From Bettongia penicillata ogilbyi (Eukaryota > Chordata > Mammalia > Diprotodontia > Potoroidae), in the NCBI GenBank assembly GCA_023548195.1, contig JAJHZJ010000399.1, positions 10,245,820 to 10,309,819 of the forward strand: 64,000 bases of DNA, read 5' to 3'. The notes under the pieces are model-generated. The model was not told the DNA's origin. It worked only from the letters and a program-made list of their open reading frames with translations, and searched no databases. A program made the translations under genes and the position numbers. Below are positions 22,637-33,866 of the stretch, piece by piece. How positions within the stretch are numbered: the stretch's first letter is position 1; each line of letters begins with the position of its first letter.

Positions 22637-22648
22637 CCAAGATGGTGG
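22637..22648 (+). promoter_or_regulatory. YY1-like motif at HAL1-C 5' end
   Basis: 'ccaagatggtgg' within 15 bp of the element's first base, same position as in L1-1. Confidence 0.45.
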
Positions 22649-23192
22649 AGTAAAAGGAGGGACTTGCTATAGCTCTCCTCTCAAATCCAGCCAAATACCT
22701 GTAAAAATGACTCTAAACAAATTGTAGAGCAGCAGGTAAAATCCACAGAATGGCAAGGTGAATTAAATCTCCAGGGCAAGACAGCCTGGAAGACTGATGG
22801 GATACATCTATCATGTTGGGCTTGGAGCAGACCACAGTCCAGTGTGGGCTGCATGGGGACAGTGAGAACCTGAGCAGGCCTCAGTGGGATTGAATCACTG
22901 CACCTGTGACTGTTTCCAAACTTCATAATTCCAAAATTCCAAGGACAAACTGAAAGATCAGTGGAAAAACCCTGTCAGAGCTACGTGAGAGCGTAGAATG
23001 GTCCAACTCCAGCTGCAGGGTGGCAGAAGGGGTGGAGGAGCCTGAAGTAGCTACAGCAGCAGGGGAAGTAGCAGTGGCTGTTTCTGGAGGTCTAGGCCCA
23101 CAGGTTGAGGGGGGATCTAGAGGCTTGCAGTACATCCCCCACCCCCACCAGAAACAGCACAAAGAGCTCAAGGGTCAATTAATTGTCTGGGG

Positions 23193-24245
23193 AAATGAAG
23201 AAAAACAGGGAAAAAATCAGACTATAGAATCTTACTTTGGTGACAAGGAAGATCAAAACATACAATGAGAAGGTTACAATGAACTAAAAACTCCTACATC
23301 CAAAGCCTTCAAAAGAATTGGTCTCAGGTCATAGAAGAGCTCAAAAAGGATTTTTAAAACCAAGTAAGAGAAATAGAGGGAAAATTGGGAAGAGGAATGA
23401 GAGTGATGCAAGAAAGTTATGAAATTATGAAAAATGAGTCAACAGCTCGCTAAAGGAGACCCCCCAAAATGCTGAAGAAAATAACACCTTAAGAAATAGG
23501 TTGGCCCAAATGGCAAAAGAGATCCAAAAATCCAATGAGGAAAAGAATGCCTTAAAAAGCAGGACTGGACAAATGGAAAAGGATGTTCAAAAGCTCACTG
23601 AAAAAAATAATTTCTCAAAAATTAGAAAGGGAGCAAATGGAAACTAATAATTGAAAAATGAAGACATTATAAAGCAAAAGAATAAAAAAAATTATTGACA
23701 ATGTGAAATATCTCATTGGAAAAACAACTGACCAGGAAAATAGATCCAGGACAGATAATTAAAAAATTTTTGGACTACCTGAAATCCATGATCAAAAAAA
23801 GATCGTAGACATCATCTTCCAAGAAGTTATCAAAAAAACTGCCTTGACATTCTAGAAACAGAAGATAAAATAGATATTGAAAAAATTCAGCAATCAACTC
23901 TTGAGATACCAAAAGGAAAACTCCTAGGAATATTGTAGCCAAATTCTGGAGTTTCCAGGTCAAGGAGAAAATATTTCAAGCAACCAGAAAGAAACATTTC
24001 AAGAACTGTGGAAACACAATCAGGATAATATGAGATCTAGCAGCTTCTACATTAAGGGATAGGAGGGCTTGGAATATGATATTCCAGAGGTCAAAGGAGG
24101 TGGATTAAGACCAAGAAAAACTGAATAAAATAGTGGATTTTCAAATCCTTTTAGGGAAATAGAGGAATTTCAATCATTCTTAATGAAAGGACCAGAACTG
24201 AATAGAAAATCTGACTTTCAAATACAAGAATCAAGAGAATCATGA
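23193..24245 (+). pseudogene. HAL1-C ORF1 remnant
   Basis: The N-terminal block reads GNEEKQGKNQTIESYFGDKED; the expected initiator Met is replaced. A stop ends it at 23268. Further frames carry the coiled coil ('gaaatagagggaaaattgg', 'caaatggaaaaggatgttc'), the RRM (near 23715-23790, 'aaaacaactgaccaggaaaatag') and the C-terminal domain (near 23935-24000, 'caaggagaaaatatttcaag') up to TGA 24243-24245. Several shifts; more decayed than HAL1-A. Confidence 0.8.
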
Positions 24246-24369
24246 AAAGGTAAACTGAAAAGAGACATCATAAAGGACTTACTAGAGTCGAACTGTTTTC
24301 ATTACTACATGGAAAGATAATATTTGCAACTCTTGAGGTTTTTCTTAGTTTTAGGGTAGTTGGAGGAAA

Positions 24370-24371
<2 letters not shown>

Positions 24372-24425
<54 letters not shown>

Positions 24426-24478
24426 ATGTAGATAGATAGATAGATATCTATATCTCTGTCTCCATATATATATATATA

Positions 24479-24531
<53 letters not shown>
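24372..24531. repeat. Compound (TA)(TG)(GATA)(GA) microsatellite
   Basis: A 160-bp series of (TA)n, (TG)n, GATA units, a second (TA)n and about 23 GA units, located downstream of HAL1-C ORF1 at the position where the other HAL1 copies carry a single array. Confidence 0.95.
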
Positions 24532-24534
<3 letters not shown>

Positions 24535-24867
24535 ACAGGGTCAGTTGAATATGAAGGGATGATATCTAAAAATATAAAATTTAAGGATGAGAGAGGAAAA
24601 TATTGGGAAGAGAGAGGGAAAAACAGAATGGGCTAAATTATCTCACAAAAAAGAGGCACTAAAAATCATTTTCACTAGAGAGGAAGAGGGGTGAGTTGAA
24701 AGGAAAAACTCTCATTGGATTTGGTTTAAGGAGGTAATAACATGCACACTCAATTTTGTATGAAAATCTACCTTACAGTAAAGGAAATAGAAGGGAAGGA
24801 GATAAGGGAGGATGATAGAAGGGAGGGCAAATGGAAGGAGGGGATAATTTGAAGTAAACACTTTTCT

Positions 24868-24945
24868 TAACCCCCTTTGTCAGTCTAATGAAGCCTATGG
24901 ATTCCTCAAAATAATATTTGTTACCTGGATATATAATTGAAGAAA
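24868..24945 (+). mobile_element. Fragment of ancient DNA-type repeat
   Basis: 'ctaatgaagcctatggattcc' and 'aaaataatatttgtta' match the family of 3668-3897, only its first third. It may be the original target of HAL1-C. Confidence 0.4.
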
Positions 24946-25429
24946 ATGCTACTTTCCTGTTGAAATGAAGTTAAAATAAAGTTTGAATTTTTTCCCTGTC
25001 CAAATTATTGTCCCAGTGAACTTGTTCCCCAAAGGTCCTCTAAGAATTCTTGCCCTGTTACCCTTATTAATTAATATGGAATTTTCATGTTGCTTCTAAT
25101 CAAATGACTACATAAAGTAGAAAATTTTTTGTAAAATTGCACGCTACATATTTCTTTAATGTTAATCATTTCCTCTCATTATTTGCTTTCTAATTTAACA
25201 CTCCTTCATGGTACAGAAAGGATGTTCTTACTTTAAGCATGATGTCACAACTTCTGTAGACCTTACCTAATGATAGTTCTGTCTCAGGGTTATTTTAGGC
25301 ATTGTGCTAAACAAGGAATGGAAAGGATTTGCTTATATTCTCATCTGCCTAAGACCTGAAGAATATAAAAGTTTATCCTTTAGATGAATGCCTGAAATTT
25401 GACAAATGAAGTTTTAATATGGTGGTATA
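24946..25429. other. Unassigned sequence
   Basis: No gene or repeat recognised. Confidence 0.4.
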
Positions 25430-25701
25430 GATGGCAGGTTTATACAATTTGCAGATGTCATAAAGCTGGAAGGAATATTTAATCCTCTAGATGAGAGAGT
25501 TCAGGTCCCAGGAGATTCAAATCAGTTAGAAAAATGTACAAAATCTAAGAACTTACTACAAATCAACTTTACTGATAAAAGAAGGTATAGGTGGGGAATT
25601 ATAACTAAGATAATTTAGTCAGTATTTTGTCCAGGGCATCATCATTTATGATGCTTTATCTTCTCTCCTGGAAATTTCTCTCTTTCTATGCCGCTTTTCT
25701 C

Positions 25702-25770
25702 CCTCACCAAAAACAAAACAAAACAAAACCAAAAAACCAACCAAACAAACAAACACACCCCCCCCCAAAA
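25702..25770. repeat. (AAAAC)n/C-rich low complexity
   Basis: Runs of 'acaaaacaaaac', 'aaccaaccaaac' and a nine-C run, inside the L3/CR1 region; possibly the poly(A)-type tail of a lost insertion. Confidence 0.8.
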
Positions 25771-26228
25771 GCTAAAAAAACTGCAACAGATGATAGCTCT
25801 GGGTAAATGTTCTGAAATAAACGTTCTTGTGAGAAAAATCCAATAGTTTTAATGTAATATAAACTTAGTATGAATTAAAAAATGTGAAGTTACAGCCAAA
25901 ACCACTTCTTTGATCTTAGGCTGCAAGAATAGTGGTATAATATGCAAAATGGTGAAGGGATGGTGTTTGCTATTTTATTTTCATCAAAATACACCTGATA
26001 TGTTTAGTTCTAGGCATTAAATTTTAAGAAAGACATTGACTAATTGGAGAATACAGATAAGGAGTAAACAAGATCGTGAAAGAATTGTATTCAGGTGAAG
26101 TAACTGAAGATATACTATCTGGAGAAGAAGAGTTCAGTGTGAAATTGGGGATGAGGATTCATTATCTGCCTTCAAGTTTTCAAAGGGCTGTCATGGTGCA
26201 GAGGGTTTAGATATATTTTGTTTAGTCA

Positions 26229-26345
26229 GAGATCAAGCAAGCAATGAACTAATATTTATTAAAGGGTTGCTACATTCCAGACACTGTGCTGAAGATAAAA
26301 GGATGAAAACAAGAGTTCCTGTTCTTAAGGAACTTACACAAAGAA
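26229..26345 (-). mobile_element. L2 terminus in reverse, nested in L3/CR1
   Basis: 'ctaatatttattaaaggg', 'ttccagacactgtgctgaag' and 'cctgttcttaaggaactt' match the other reversed L2 ends. The L3/CR1 order continues on both sides of it. Confidence 0.55.
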
Positions 26346-26600
26346 GAGCTAGAAACAATGGACAGAGGGTTCAGAGGCAAATTTTGGAAAGAAAAAAATA
26401 TCCTAAACAAAATTTTCTCATGGTGGAATGGGCTGTGTGAAGAGAGGCAGTAAATTTCTCCTGATGTGAGATTTTCAAGCAGAGATGGTATAGTATTCTA
26501 CTATAAAGCGAATTCTCATCCAGTTACTAGTTGGACTAGTTGGGCTAGATAACCCGGCAAGTCCCTTCTAATTCTGAGCGTCTGTGATTTCATAATGGCT

Positions 26601-27015
26601 TACTCATTGTCAACTTTTACTTTCTTATACTTTTTTGGTAAAGTTGATATGTTCTACACGAATATTTATAGAAGGGGGAAGAAAATACCCAGAGACATTT
26701 AAGTTAATTTGAAACCAATTAGAAGATGGATATGTGCAATGAAAACATGGTTACTCCAGATTTTGATAAATCAATTAGATTACTGAAGATATTTGTACAA
26801 TTTGTATTTTGAATTAAGGCTTTAAAATCTTGGTTTGAAGACAAAGTAGAAAAAGAGGGAACAGAACCAGTTTTCCTTTGAGTAGGTATATGTTTATACT
26901 GCTTATGTGCCCTAAAAACCGCCTGCTTCTCTCAACCCTAGCCTGCTTACAGAAGCAAGCAGATATGCTACCATGTGATCAAAACATAAAATAGTGTACA
27001 AAAACTTTCTTCAAG
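26601..27015. other. Unassigned sequence
   Basis: No gene or repeat recognised. Confidence 0.4.
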
Positions 27016-27850
27016 ATGATTCTACTCACCATTGGTAAATGGAATATGCACACACGTATGGACAACACAAAATCCAGTAGACCTGAATGATAAAAAGCTC
27101 TTGTTATGAGAGAACTCAACAGGTGTCACATCCAAATAGCAGCACTGAGAGAAACAAAGCTGGCAAATGATAATCAACTTACTGAGGTTGGAACTGGATT
27201 CACATTTTTCTGGAGGGGCTGCAGCAATGGGATGAGCTGTGAAGTTGGCATAGATTTCACAATCAAAACTAAGCTAGTCAAAAAGCTTGTATACTTACCC
27301 AAAGGACTGAATTATGTGCTCCTGAAAATATGATTGCCACTTGCAGGAAGGTACCACATTACCATAATCAGTGCTCATGTTACCACCATTTTATGAAGAC
27401 TTGGAGACACCCATCATCAATCTGCCAAAAGAAGACAAGCTTGTAATTCTGAGTGACTTTAATACCAGAGTGAGCACAGACTATTCAACATGGCTGGGAG
27501 TCCTTGGGAGGAATGGAGTCAGAAACAGCAACAGTAACAGTCACTTATTACTGAAGAATGTGTGTCTCATGAATTTCTCATTTCTTATCACAAAGACAAT
27601 AAAATTTAGTGGATGCACCTTCACAGAAAACACTGGCATTTAGTACACTACACCAATGCAAGAAGAGAGGATGTTAGAATCACAAAGGTGATGTGTAAGG
27701 CAGAGTGCTGGACTGATCATAGGCTTATCTTCTCTAAACACTCATATTCAGTGAAAGCAGTGGCCTCAAGGCTAGACAACTACCAGAAAATTAAACATCA
27801 ACAGATTAGAGCACTTCTCCATGTGTTCAGTTTATTGCTAATGTGAGAGG
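27016..27850 (+). pseudogene. RTE endonuclease domain remnant
   Basis: APE-type endonuclease. ATG 27016 gives MILLTIGKWNMHT, matching the family's L-GTWNVRT start. IAALRETKLA at about 27135 holds the catalytic Glu (xxETxL). LSDFNTRV near 27446 is the DFNxRVG motif with G lost. CWTDHRLI at about 27708 is the SDHRLI active-site block, His present. In-frame stop at about 27088; frameshifts near 27330 and 27610. Not functional. Confidence 0.82.
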
Positions 27851-28309
27851 AAAACTGAGCCAATAAACATATGGCTGGAAACAGTGGAGGAGAAAAAGAT
27901 TGGGCAACTTTCAGTGATTTGGTGTATAGCACCTTGTTTACTAATCTGGGTCAGAACTCTTGTAAGTAAAAAGATTGGTTTGATGAAAATAATGTGCGAA
28001 TTAGGAGCTGCAACACTAAAACCAAGAACTCATAGGGCTTACCAGCAGGATGGTTTGTCCATCTATAAGAAGGCAGGATTTAACTCCAACAAAAATAAAC
28101 TACAAGCAAAACTTAGAGAGATTCAGATTTTTTGATTCAGTAAGAAGGCAGATGAAATTCAGTTTTATTCTGATAGTAACAATCCAAAGATATTTATGGG
28201 CCAAAGACCTAGGGCGCATCTCAATTACTTGGTGGTGATGGAGCCACCATGATTAGTGATAAGGACATGATCCTGGAGAGCTGAACCTAACAATTCCATA
28301 GCATTCTTA

Positions 28310-28614
28310 AGAGGCTATCATCAACCAAAGCTGAAGCCATTCATCTTCAGGTTGAAGTCAAACTCTTTCTAGTTAAAATTCCAAATAAAGAAGAGTGTTT
28401 GAATTCCATTAGACTCCTCTCATGTGGCAAAGTGCCTGGTACTGGTCCTATTCCAGCTGAGATTTATAAGGCAGGGGTGGCACTGCTCATATAAAAGCTG
28501 ACTGAAATCTTTCAGGTTGTATGGCAGGAGGATGTTATCTCACAGGAGTTCAAGAATGCCTCCATTGTCTACCTTTATCAAGGAAAAGAAAATAAGTTGC
28601 CCCATGACAATCAT

Positions 28615-28663
<49 letters not shown>

Positions 28664-29600
28664 TATCTCTCTTAGTCATTGCTGGCAAGATTTTTTGTCA
28701 GAGTCTTCTGTGACCTGGGAGATGGTCATCTACTCTAGAGCCATTGTGGCTTCAGAAAATGCTGAAGGATGGTCAATATGATGTTTGCTGCTTGATGATT
28801 CCAGGAGAAATTCCAGGAGCAGAATACATGTATGTACATAATATTCATTGATCTGACCAAGGCCTTTGATATTGTCAGTCATGAAGGCTTGTGGAAGATT
28901 ATGGAGAAATTTGGTTCTCTGGAGAAGCTCATCAGTAGTGTATACTTATTCCATGATGATATGCTTGCACAAGTTCTGGATAATGGATAATGTTCTTGTA
29001 TTTTCCCAGTCACCAATGGAGTGAAGCAGTGCTATGTGCTTTCTCCCATGCATGATGTTTTCAGTGATGTTGTCATACAGCTTCAATGAGGATGAAAATG
29101 GCATCAAGTTAAACTAGTGCACTGACAGTAAATTATATAACTTTAAAATCCTACAAGCCAAGACTAAAGTGGAGGGAGAAGTGGTATGTAATTTTTTGTT
29201 CATAGATGATTGTGCAATCAATTCATTCTCTGAGGCTGAGATGTAGTATAGTATGGATCGATTCTCTGATGCTTGTGCCAATTTTTGCCTAACGATTAAA
29301 ACCAAGAAAATAGAAGAATTCCAGCAGCCAGAACCATACCATTCATACATGGAACTATTGATTACAACAAATGGAGAAGTTTTGAATATGATGTTTAAGT
29401 TCACTTACCTTAGTAGTGAGGTTGATGCACTTATTGCTAGGGTTAGCTCAGTGTTTGGAAGGCTCTGAAGGAAAATGCAACAGAGAAGTATCAGGATGCT
29501 TACCAAACTGAAGGTCTACTGAGCAATTGTACCGACCTCATTGTTGTATTCTTGTGAAATCTGCACAGTCTACCAGCACTATACGAGGAATCCAAATTGC
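28310..29600 (+). pseudogene. RTE reverse-transcriptase domain remnant
   Basis: Motif A is visible near 28848 (FIDLTKAFDIVSHEGLW), with both aspartates in place. Motif B (near 29015) reads NGVKQCYVLSP, where the family has NGVKQGC. The catalytic motif near 29198 reads FIDDCAINSF (family FADDCAL): both Asp retained. Downstream MDRFSDACANFCLTIKTKK (29253-29310) and FTYLSSEVDA (29400) are typical of the thumb region, followed by a VYxxC-type block near 29565. Many stops and shifts, and a (TG)n insertion at 28616. Confidence 0.82.
28616..28661. repeat. (TG)n microsatellite
   Basis: About 22 TG units between the RT fingers and motif A of the RTE copy. Confidence 0.95.
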
Positions 29601-30375
29601 TTCCATTTGAATTGTCTTAGGGAGATTCTGAAGGTCACCTGGCAAGGTAAGTGAATTGTTAATGGAATGGGAAGAATGAGAGAGGGAGTGATTTTGTTTG
29701 AGGGAGTTGGCTTGTGAGAAGCCTTGATAATGTGTATAGACATCTTGGCTACTATGATGGATTTGACTTTTTGGTGTTTGAATAAATATCTTCCATGGAG
29801 AGAGCCTGTAATATCTTGAGATTCAAACTTAGAAATTCGCTGGCATATTCATAGCTGCCACTGTGGTTATCGTCTTGGCCATATAGTAAGGAACTGGTCA
29901 CTTACTTCCTTTCCTCAGCTGAACTTCAAGACATTCAAATTCTATTGAAGAGAGTAAATTCTGATGAGCTGGTTATGTTAATCAAATATCAAATGTATAT
30001 TTTCCTAAAATACTATTTTACAGAGATTGACATAAAACAAGAACTCACATGGAGGTCAGAAGAAGTGATACAAGGACAGTCTCAAGGTATCTCTGAAGAA
30101 CTTTGGAATAGATTGTGAGATATGGGGGACTGGCACAAGACTTACCAGCATAGTGCACCCAAATCATTTGCTCTATGATCAAAGCAAAATTTCAGGATCT
30201 CAAAAGAAACATGAGATGCACAAATTTAGAGACATCTCCATTCCAAATATTTATATGGACTATTTTTGTCCAACCTGCAGTAAAGCCTTCTAAGCTCATA
30301 TTGAGTTCAGTCAGTCAGACACATTGTACCTTGACCCTGACATAATGATATCATTTTGGTTCTTTTCACAAATGA

Positions 30376-30734
30376 AGAACAGCAAGCATATGTGTATATA
30401 TGTATGTATGCATGCATATGTATAATATATAGATATATGTATATATGCATATATTTATGCAATAGAAATAGTAGTTAGGTCACCAAACTTGTCTGTATAA
30501 ATCTATTTGATCCTATCTCATGCATTAGCCTTTGTTCTCAGTCCTAGAAGAAGACCATGGAGCAACAAGGTGGCAAGAGAAGCAAGAAGCATTAGGGGCA
30601 TTCATTCACTTTTCTCATGACAGTTCTGCATCTAGCTAACACTTTAAAATGGGATTCCTAGGCTTAGTTTTTTCCTTGACATACTTTTCTCATTTGCTAA
30701 TGTCTCTTGTTCAAGACTCTAGGCTTCCCATGGT
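30376..30734. other. Spacer between two RTE 3' ends
   Basis: Begins with 'tatgtatgta' / 'catatat' low complexity (30388-30460), then unassigned sequence with 'gaagaagaccatggagcaac' at 30548, itself weakly like the RTE tail. No gene. Confidence 0.4.
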
Positions 30735-31080
30735 GGCCAGAAGAAGTGATACAAGGACACTCTCAAGATTTCTCTCAAGATCTTTGGATTTGCATGTGTG
30801 ACATGGGTGACACTGGCACAGGTCACTCAGTATGGTGTGCCCACATCAGAAAAGGTGATGTGCTCTATGAGCAAATCAGAATTGAAACAGCACAAAGTAA
30901 ACATAGGATGCACAAATTTGCAGTATCCATGGCAAATGTTCACATGGACTATCTGTGCCCCATCTGTGGTAGAGCATTCCAAGCTCATATTGGTCTGATC
31001 AGCTACAGCTGGGCACATTGAAACTTGGGTTTATCATGGTGATATTGGTCCCCTTTGAGAATGAAGGAGAATAACCAACT
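30735..31080 (+). mobile_element. Second RTE 3' end, tandem copy
   Basis: Homologous to 30045-30376 from 'agaagaagtgatacaagg' to the tail 'ggtcccctttgagaatgaag'. The 104-codon frame 30707-31021 is open and ends with the C-terminal zinc-finger-like motif CPICGRAFQAHIGLISY; the first copy has the same motif broken by a stop. It lacks RT and endonuclease. Either an independent 5'-truncated insertion or a local duplication. Confidence 0.78.
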
Positions 31081-31137
31081 CAAAATTTTCTTGCCAGAAG
31101 TTTCCTGCTAACTTAGACTACTAGAGCCAAGAAATAA

Positions 31138-31402
31138 TGAAGCACCTAGGTGGCACAGTGGAAAGTGCTCTGGATCTGGAGTCAGCAAGATGTGAGTTCA
31201 AATGCTGCCTTACACATTTACTAGCTATATGACCCTAGGCAAGTTCTTCTGTTTCAGTTTCCTAAACTATAAAATAGACAAAATAAGAGCACCTACCTCC
31301 CAGGGATATTGTAAGGATCAAATGATGTGTTTATGAATTGCCTAACACAATGCCAACTTACGTAATAGATGGCTAATAAATGCTTGCTTCTTTCCTTCAC
31401 TT
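31138..31402 (+). mobile_element. CORE-SINE, full length
   Basis: tRNA-like head 'cacctaggtggcacagtgg' with B box 'gagttcaaatgct' (31193), CORE 'agtttcctaaactataaaatag', 'cacctacctcccaggg' and an L2-type tail ('agatggctaataaatgcttgc'). Pol III boxes are recognisable; the L2-like tail is how L2 is thought to mobilise such SINEs. Confidence 0.85.
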
Positions 31403-31520
31403 TATAGAAGATGGAACTGAAGCCATAAGAAATTAAATGACATTCCAGGTTCACTTAGTGAGTTAGTGGTAAAAACAGACCTCAGACAAAGGGCACTGGA
31501 TTTCTAGGTCAGCCCTATTT
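31403..31520 (-). mobile_element. MIR/CORE SINE fragment
   Basis: 'tatagaagatggaactgaag', 'gttcacttagtgagttag' and 'gggcactgga' are the reversed CORE and head of a diverged SINE, directly after the preceding one. Confidence 0.5.
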
Positions 31521-32009
31521 TTACTATGCAATATTTCATATGTGTGAAGCAGTATAGAGAGTAAAAAAAGGACAGTTTAAAGTTGAGATTATAATTTAGG
31601 ACTTTAGCTATAGACTGTCCTTCAAAATATCTTTCTTCATCCATGAGAAATCTCTGACTGTGAGCCAAGCAGCTAATGTAAGACAATAAATGCAAAATTG
31701 AGGAAAACCTAAAAAATTTAAAATTAAAAAAGAAATAAAAATAAATTAAATTATAATTCAGATGCTACATGGAATCCATGCTGTTCCTTTAACTTGTGTT
31801 GATTCTATTGTGGCAATGCAATCCATGTTTTGCTATATGAATAAGAAAATTCTTCCAGCTTTCAAGAATATATTTGTTGGAAAATTCACAAATTTTTTCA
31901 TTAAATTTTTTATTTCTCTCCAAAGACTACTTAATAATTATCAAAGAATTAAAACAATAACAATGAACTCACCTAAACGCAACTTGAAACTTTGAATTCT
32001 GAATTTGAC
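31521..32009. other. Unassigned AT-rich sequence
   Basis: No gene or repeat recognised. Confidence 0.4.
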
Positions 32010-32262
32010 CCACAATTGAGTTGAGTTGTTTTTTCAGTCATGTCTGACTCTGTGACCTTATTTGTTTCGTTTTTTGTTTTTTGGCAAAGATATTAGAGCA
32101 ATTTGCCTTTTCCTTCTCCAGCTCATTTTACAGATGAGGAAAGGGAAGCAAACAGGAGTAATTTATTTGTTCAGGTTCACACACTCAGGAAAATGAATCT
32201 TAGTGACTCCAGGTCTGACACTCTACCCACCGGGCCATCCATCTGCCCTTAGCTAGTAATAG
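32010..32262 (-). mobile_element. Marsupial-type CORE-SINE, full length
   Basis: Plus-strand order is tail to head: 'cagtcatgtctgactctgtg', 'tttgccttttccttctcc', 'agctcattttacagatgagg', a diverged head with 'ccaggtctgacactctaccc' and 'ccatctgccc'. The 'gtctgactc ... ttggcaaagata' tail is the hallmark of the abundant marsupial CORE-SINE. Confidence 0.85.
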
Positions 32263-32470
32263 CTCATCTCAAAAAATTTGCATTCTTTAAGAATTAAAGT
32301 ATTTGTAGTAATTGGATGTCATATACTCTTGTTCATAGAGACAGCATTCAGTTAGTGATGCTTGTGGGAAGTCAATACATGTGGGAATATAATTCTATCA
32401 TAGCTGTCCAATTCTTTAGTTAAGATATTGCAAGATGCACATTAGCAATGCACCATAATGAGATGTAGAG

Positions 32471-32926
32471 CAGTGATGTCATACTCAAATAGAAATGAGG
32501 ATAAGGATTCTTGCCGGCTCCATGTTGACTTTTTGTTGGTATTCTTCAGTCATTTCAGTTGCATCTGACTCTGTTACTCCATTTAGTGTTTTCTTGGCCA
32601 GGATACTGGAATGATTTGCCATTTCCTTTCCCAGTTTATTTTATAGACGAAGAAACTGAAGTAAACAGGGTTAAGTGACTTGCCTAGGGTCACACAGCTT
32701 GCAAGCGTTTGAGGCTGATTTTATCAGCTCTAGACTCAGCACTCTATCCACTGCACCACCTAGCTACCTGTATATATTGATATAGAAAATCATATATGAA
32801 TAGTGTCTATGTTTTATTGTATTTCAATTTATTTTAAAAATATTTCCCAATCATATTTTAATCTAGTTAGGCCATACTTGGGAACATTGTGGACAAAATG
32901 CAGTTGGTGGGTGTTTGATACTTCTG
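32471..32926 (+). mobile_element. hAT-type MITE with TSD and nested SINE
   Basis: Ends 'cagtgatgtcatactc' and, inverted, 'cagaagtatcaaacacc' are imperfect terminal repeats. The 8-bp flanks 'atgtagag' (32463-32470) and 'atctagag' (32927-32934) agree at 7 of 8, fitting a hAT target duplication. Without the nested SINE it is about 210 bp, with inner blocks 'tgtctatgttttattgtat' and 'tttcccaatcatattttaat'. No transposase. Second copy at 1284-1518. Confidence 0.78.
32530..32772 (-). mobile_element. CORE-SINE nested in hAT MITE
   Basis: Tail side 'cagtcatttcagttgcatc' and 'ttttcttggccaggatac', CORE 'ttattttatagacgaag', 'gtgacttgcctagggtcac' and head 'caccacctagctacctg'. It sits between 'catgttgac' (32521) and 'tatattgat' (32773), which look like a worn TSD of about 9 bp. 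Confidence 0.85.
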
Positions 32927-32934
32927 ATCTAGAG

Positions 32935-33454
32935 GGAAACATTTAGAAATGTGACTTATAGTACAGTATTGGAAAGGTTCGTAGAAAAGAAATACCTGTT
33001 AGCTACACCTTGCTTTCATTATTTTCATATTTTTTAAAAACATTTTAGCATTTTCTTTTGGACTTAAATGATGATATTATAGGTTTAAACATTTGTGAAA
33101 ATGATTAGCAGAATTCTGGCTCTGATATTTTCCCAGAGAAGAGTTTCCAAGCATGAGGATAGAGGGATTGGGATAGAACTTGGGGGACAAAATCACAGAT
33201 CCCAAGCTTCTGGGTACTAAAGATATTGATCAGAGGACTCTTTGCTTCTATGGAGCCAGAAATGGAGAGTGATCTTCTACCTCCCATTCTTCTAATCCAC
33301 AACCTCTGTTCTGGCTGCGCTTTCCCACTCTTTACAGGCTTGACTCTGCAATTGACTACTTTGAAGTTACCTTTGAGAACTTAATTTTCATACAGTTTTA
33401 ATATGTCTCTTTTAGAAAGAATTAGGAGAGTGTACATCATGTTACTTGTACAAC
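32935..33454. other. Unassigned sequence
   Basis: No gene or repeat recognised. Confidence 0.4.
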
Positions 33455-33655
33455 ACTACAAGGTTTACAAAGTACTTTATGTAACTTCATTACAGGTTGG
33501 GATAATGCTTTGAGGTAGGCACTATGGATATTTTCATTCCCATTTAATCAATGAACAGATTGAGGTCCACAGAGATTTTGCCCAAGGTCATGAAGCTTTT
33601 AAGTGTCAGGCAGAGCTTGATCTTGGTTTTATCTGACTCTAAAGCAGACCACAAG
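33455..33655 (-). mobile_element. MIR-type SINE
   Basis: 'aaggtttacaaagtacttta', 'gctttgaggtaggcac', 'ttgcccaaggtcatgaag' in reverse SINE order; head side 'atctgactctaaagcag'. Confidence 0.65.
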
Positions 33656-33861
33656 CATCATTTTAATAGTTTCTAACTGCACTACATCTGCTTCAAAGTG
33701 AACCCACAATATACTACACATATGGTAATTAATCTGGATAATTACAATCTAAAGCTAATTTGACATTACAATTTAATGGCAATGCACTCAATTAAAGTAA
33801 AGTGGCTCAAATTTGTAAGAGGGGTAGGGAGGGAGGGACAAAAGAAGGAGAAAGGGATGGA

Positions 33862-33866
<5 letters not shown>

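Larger units (their letters stand above)
22627..24867 (+). mobile_element. HAL1-C, 5'-complete, 3'-broken
   Basis: Begins 'ggggatggggccaagatgg', followed by a 5' UTR, ORF1 (23193-24245) and about 600 bp of 3' region with a large compound microsatellite. It breaks off at 24867, before the tail seen in HAL1-A. It stands head to head with HAL1-B; because both include the end of ORF1 and part of the 3' region, they are two elements and not one inverted copy. Confidence 0.82.
25430..26600 (+). mobile_element. L3/CR1-type LINE, ORF2 3' part and 3' end
   Basis: Collinear blocks of a CR1-clade LINE. 'aatttgcagatgtcataaagc' (25449) is the reverse-transcriptase FADDTKL region with one substitution (D-V). 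'cagccaaaaccac' (25894) and 'gatcttaggctgcaagaat' (25913) belong to the ANKTLGCI segment. 'ggcattaaattttaagaaag' and 'acattgactaattggag' (26030) come from the segment HFKKDIDKLE. The 3' end has 'tggaatgggctgtgtgaag', 'gattttcaagcagagatgg' and 'aagtcccttctaattctgag'. A CA/AAAAC-rich stretch at 25702-25770 and an L2-type terminus at 26229-26345 interrupt it. Frames are lost. Confidence 0.72.
27016..30376 (+). mobile_element. RTE-type LINE, decayed near-complete copy
   Basis: A single-ORF non-LTR element of RTE type (clade assigned by family recognition): endonuclease at 27016-27850, linker, reverse transcriptase at 28310-29600, C-terminal part with a zinc-finger-like motif near 30255-30300, and a 3' tail ending near 30375 ('tcattttggttcttttcac', 'aatgaagaacagc'). 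A (TG)n array (28616-28661) and about 300 bp of foreign sequence (29650-29950) interrupt it. Its tail is shared with the SINEs at 0.8, 14.7, 35.5, 56.6 and 59.2 kb, making it the kind of helper those SINEs need. Confidence 0.8.

Noticed and set aside
21596..24867. HAL1-B plus HAL1-C as one twin-primed, 5'-inverted element
   Set aside because: Both parts include the ORF1 end and part of the 3' region, which one RNA copy cannot supply twice.
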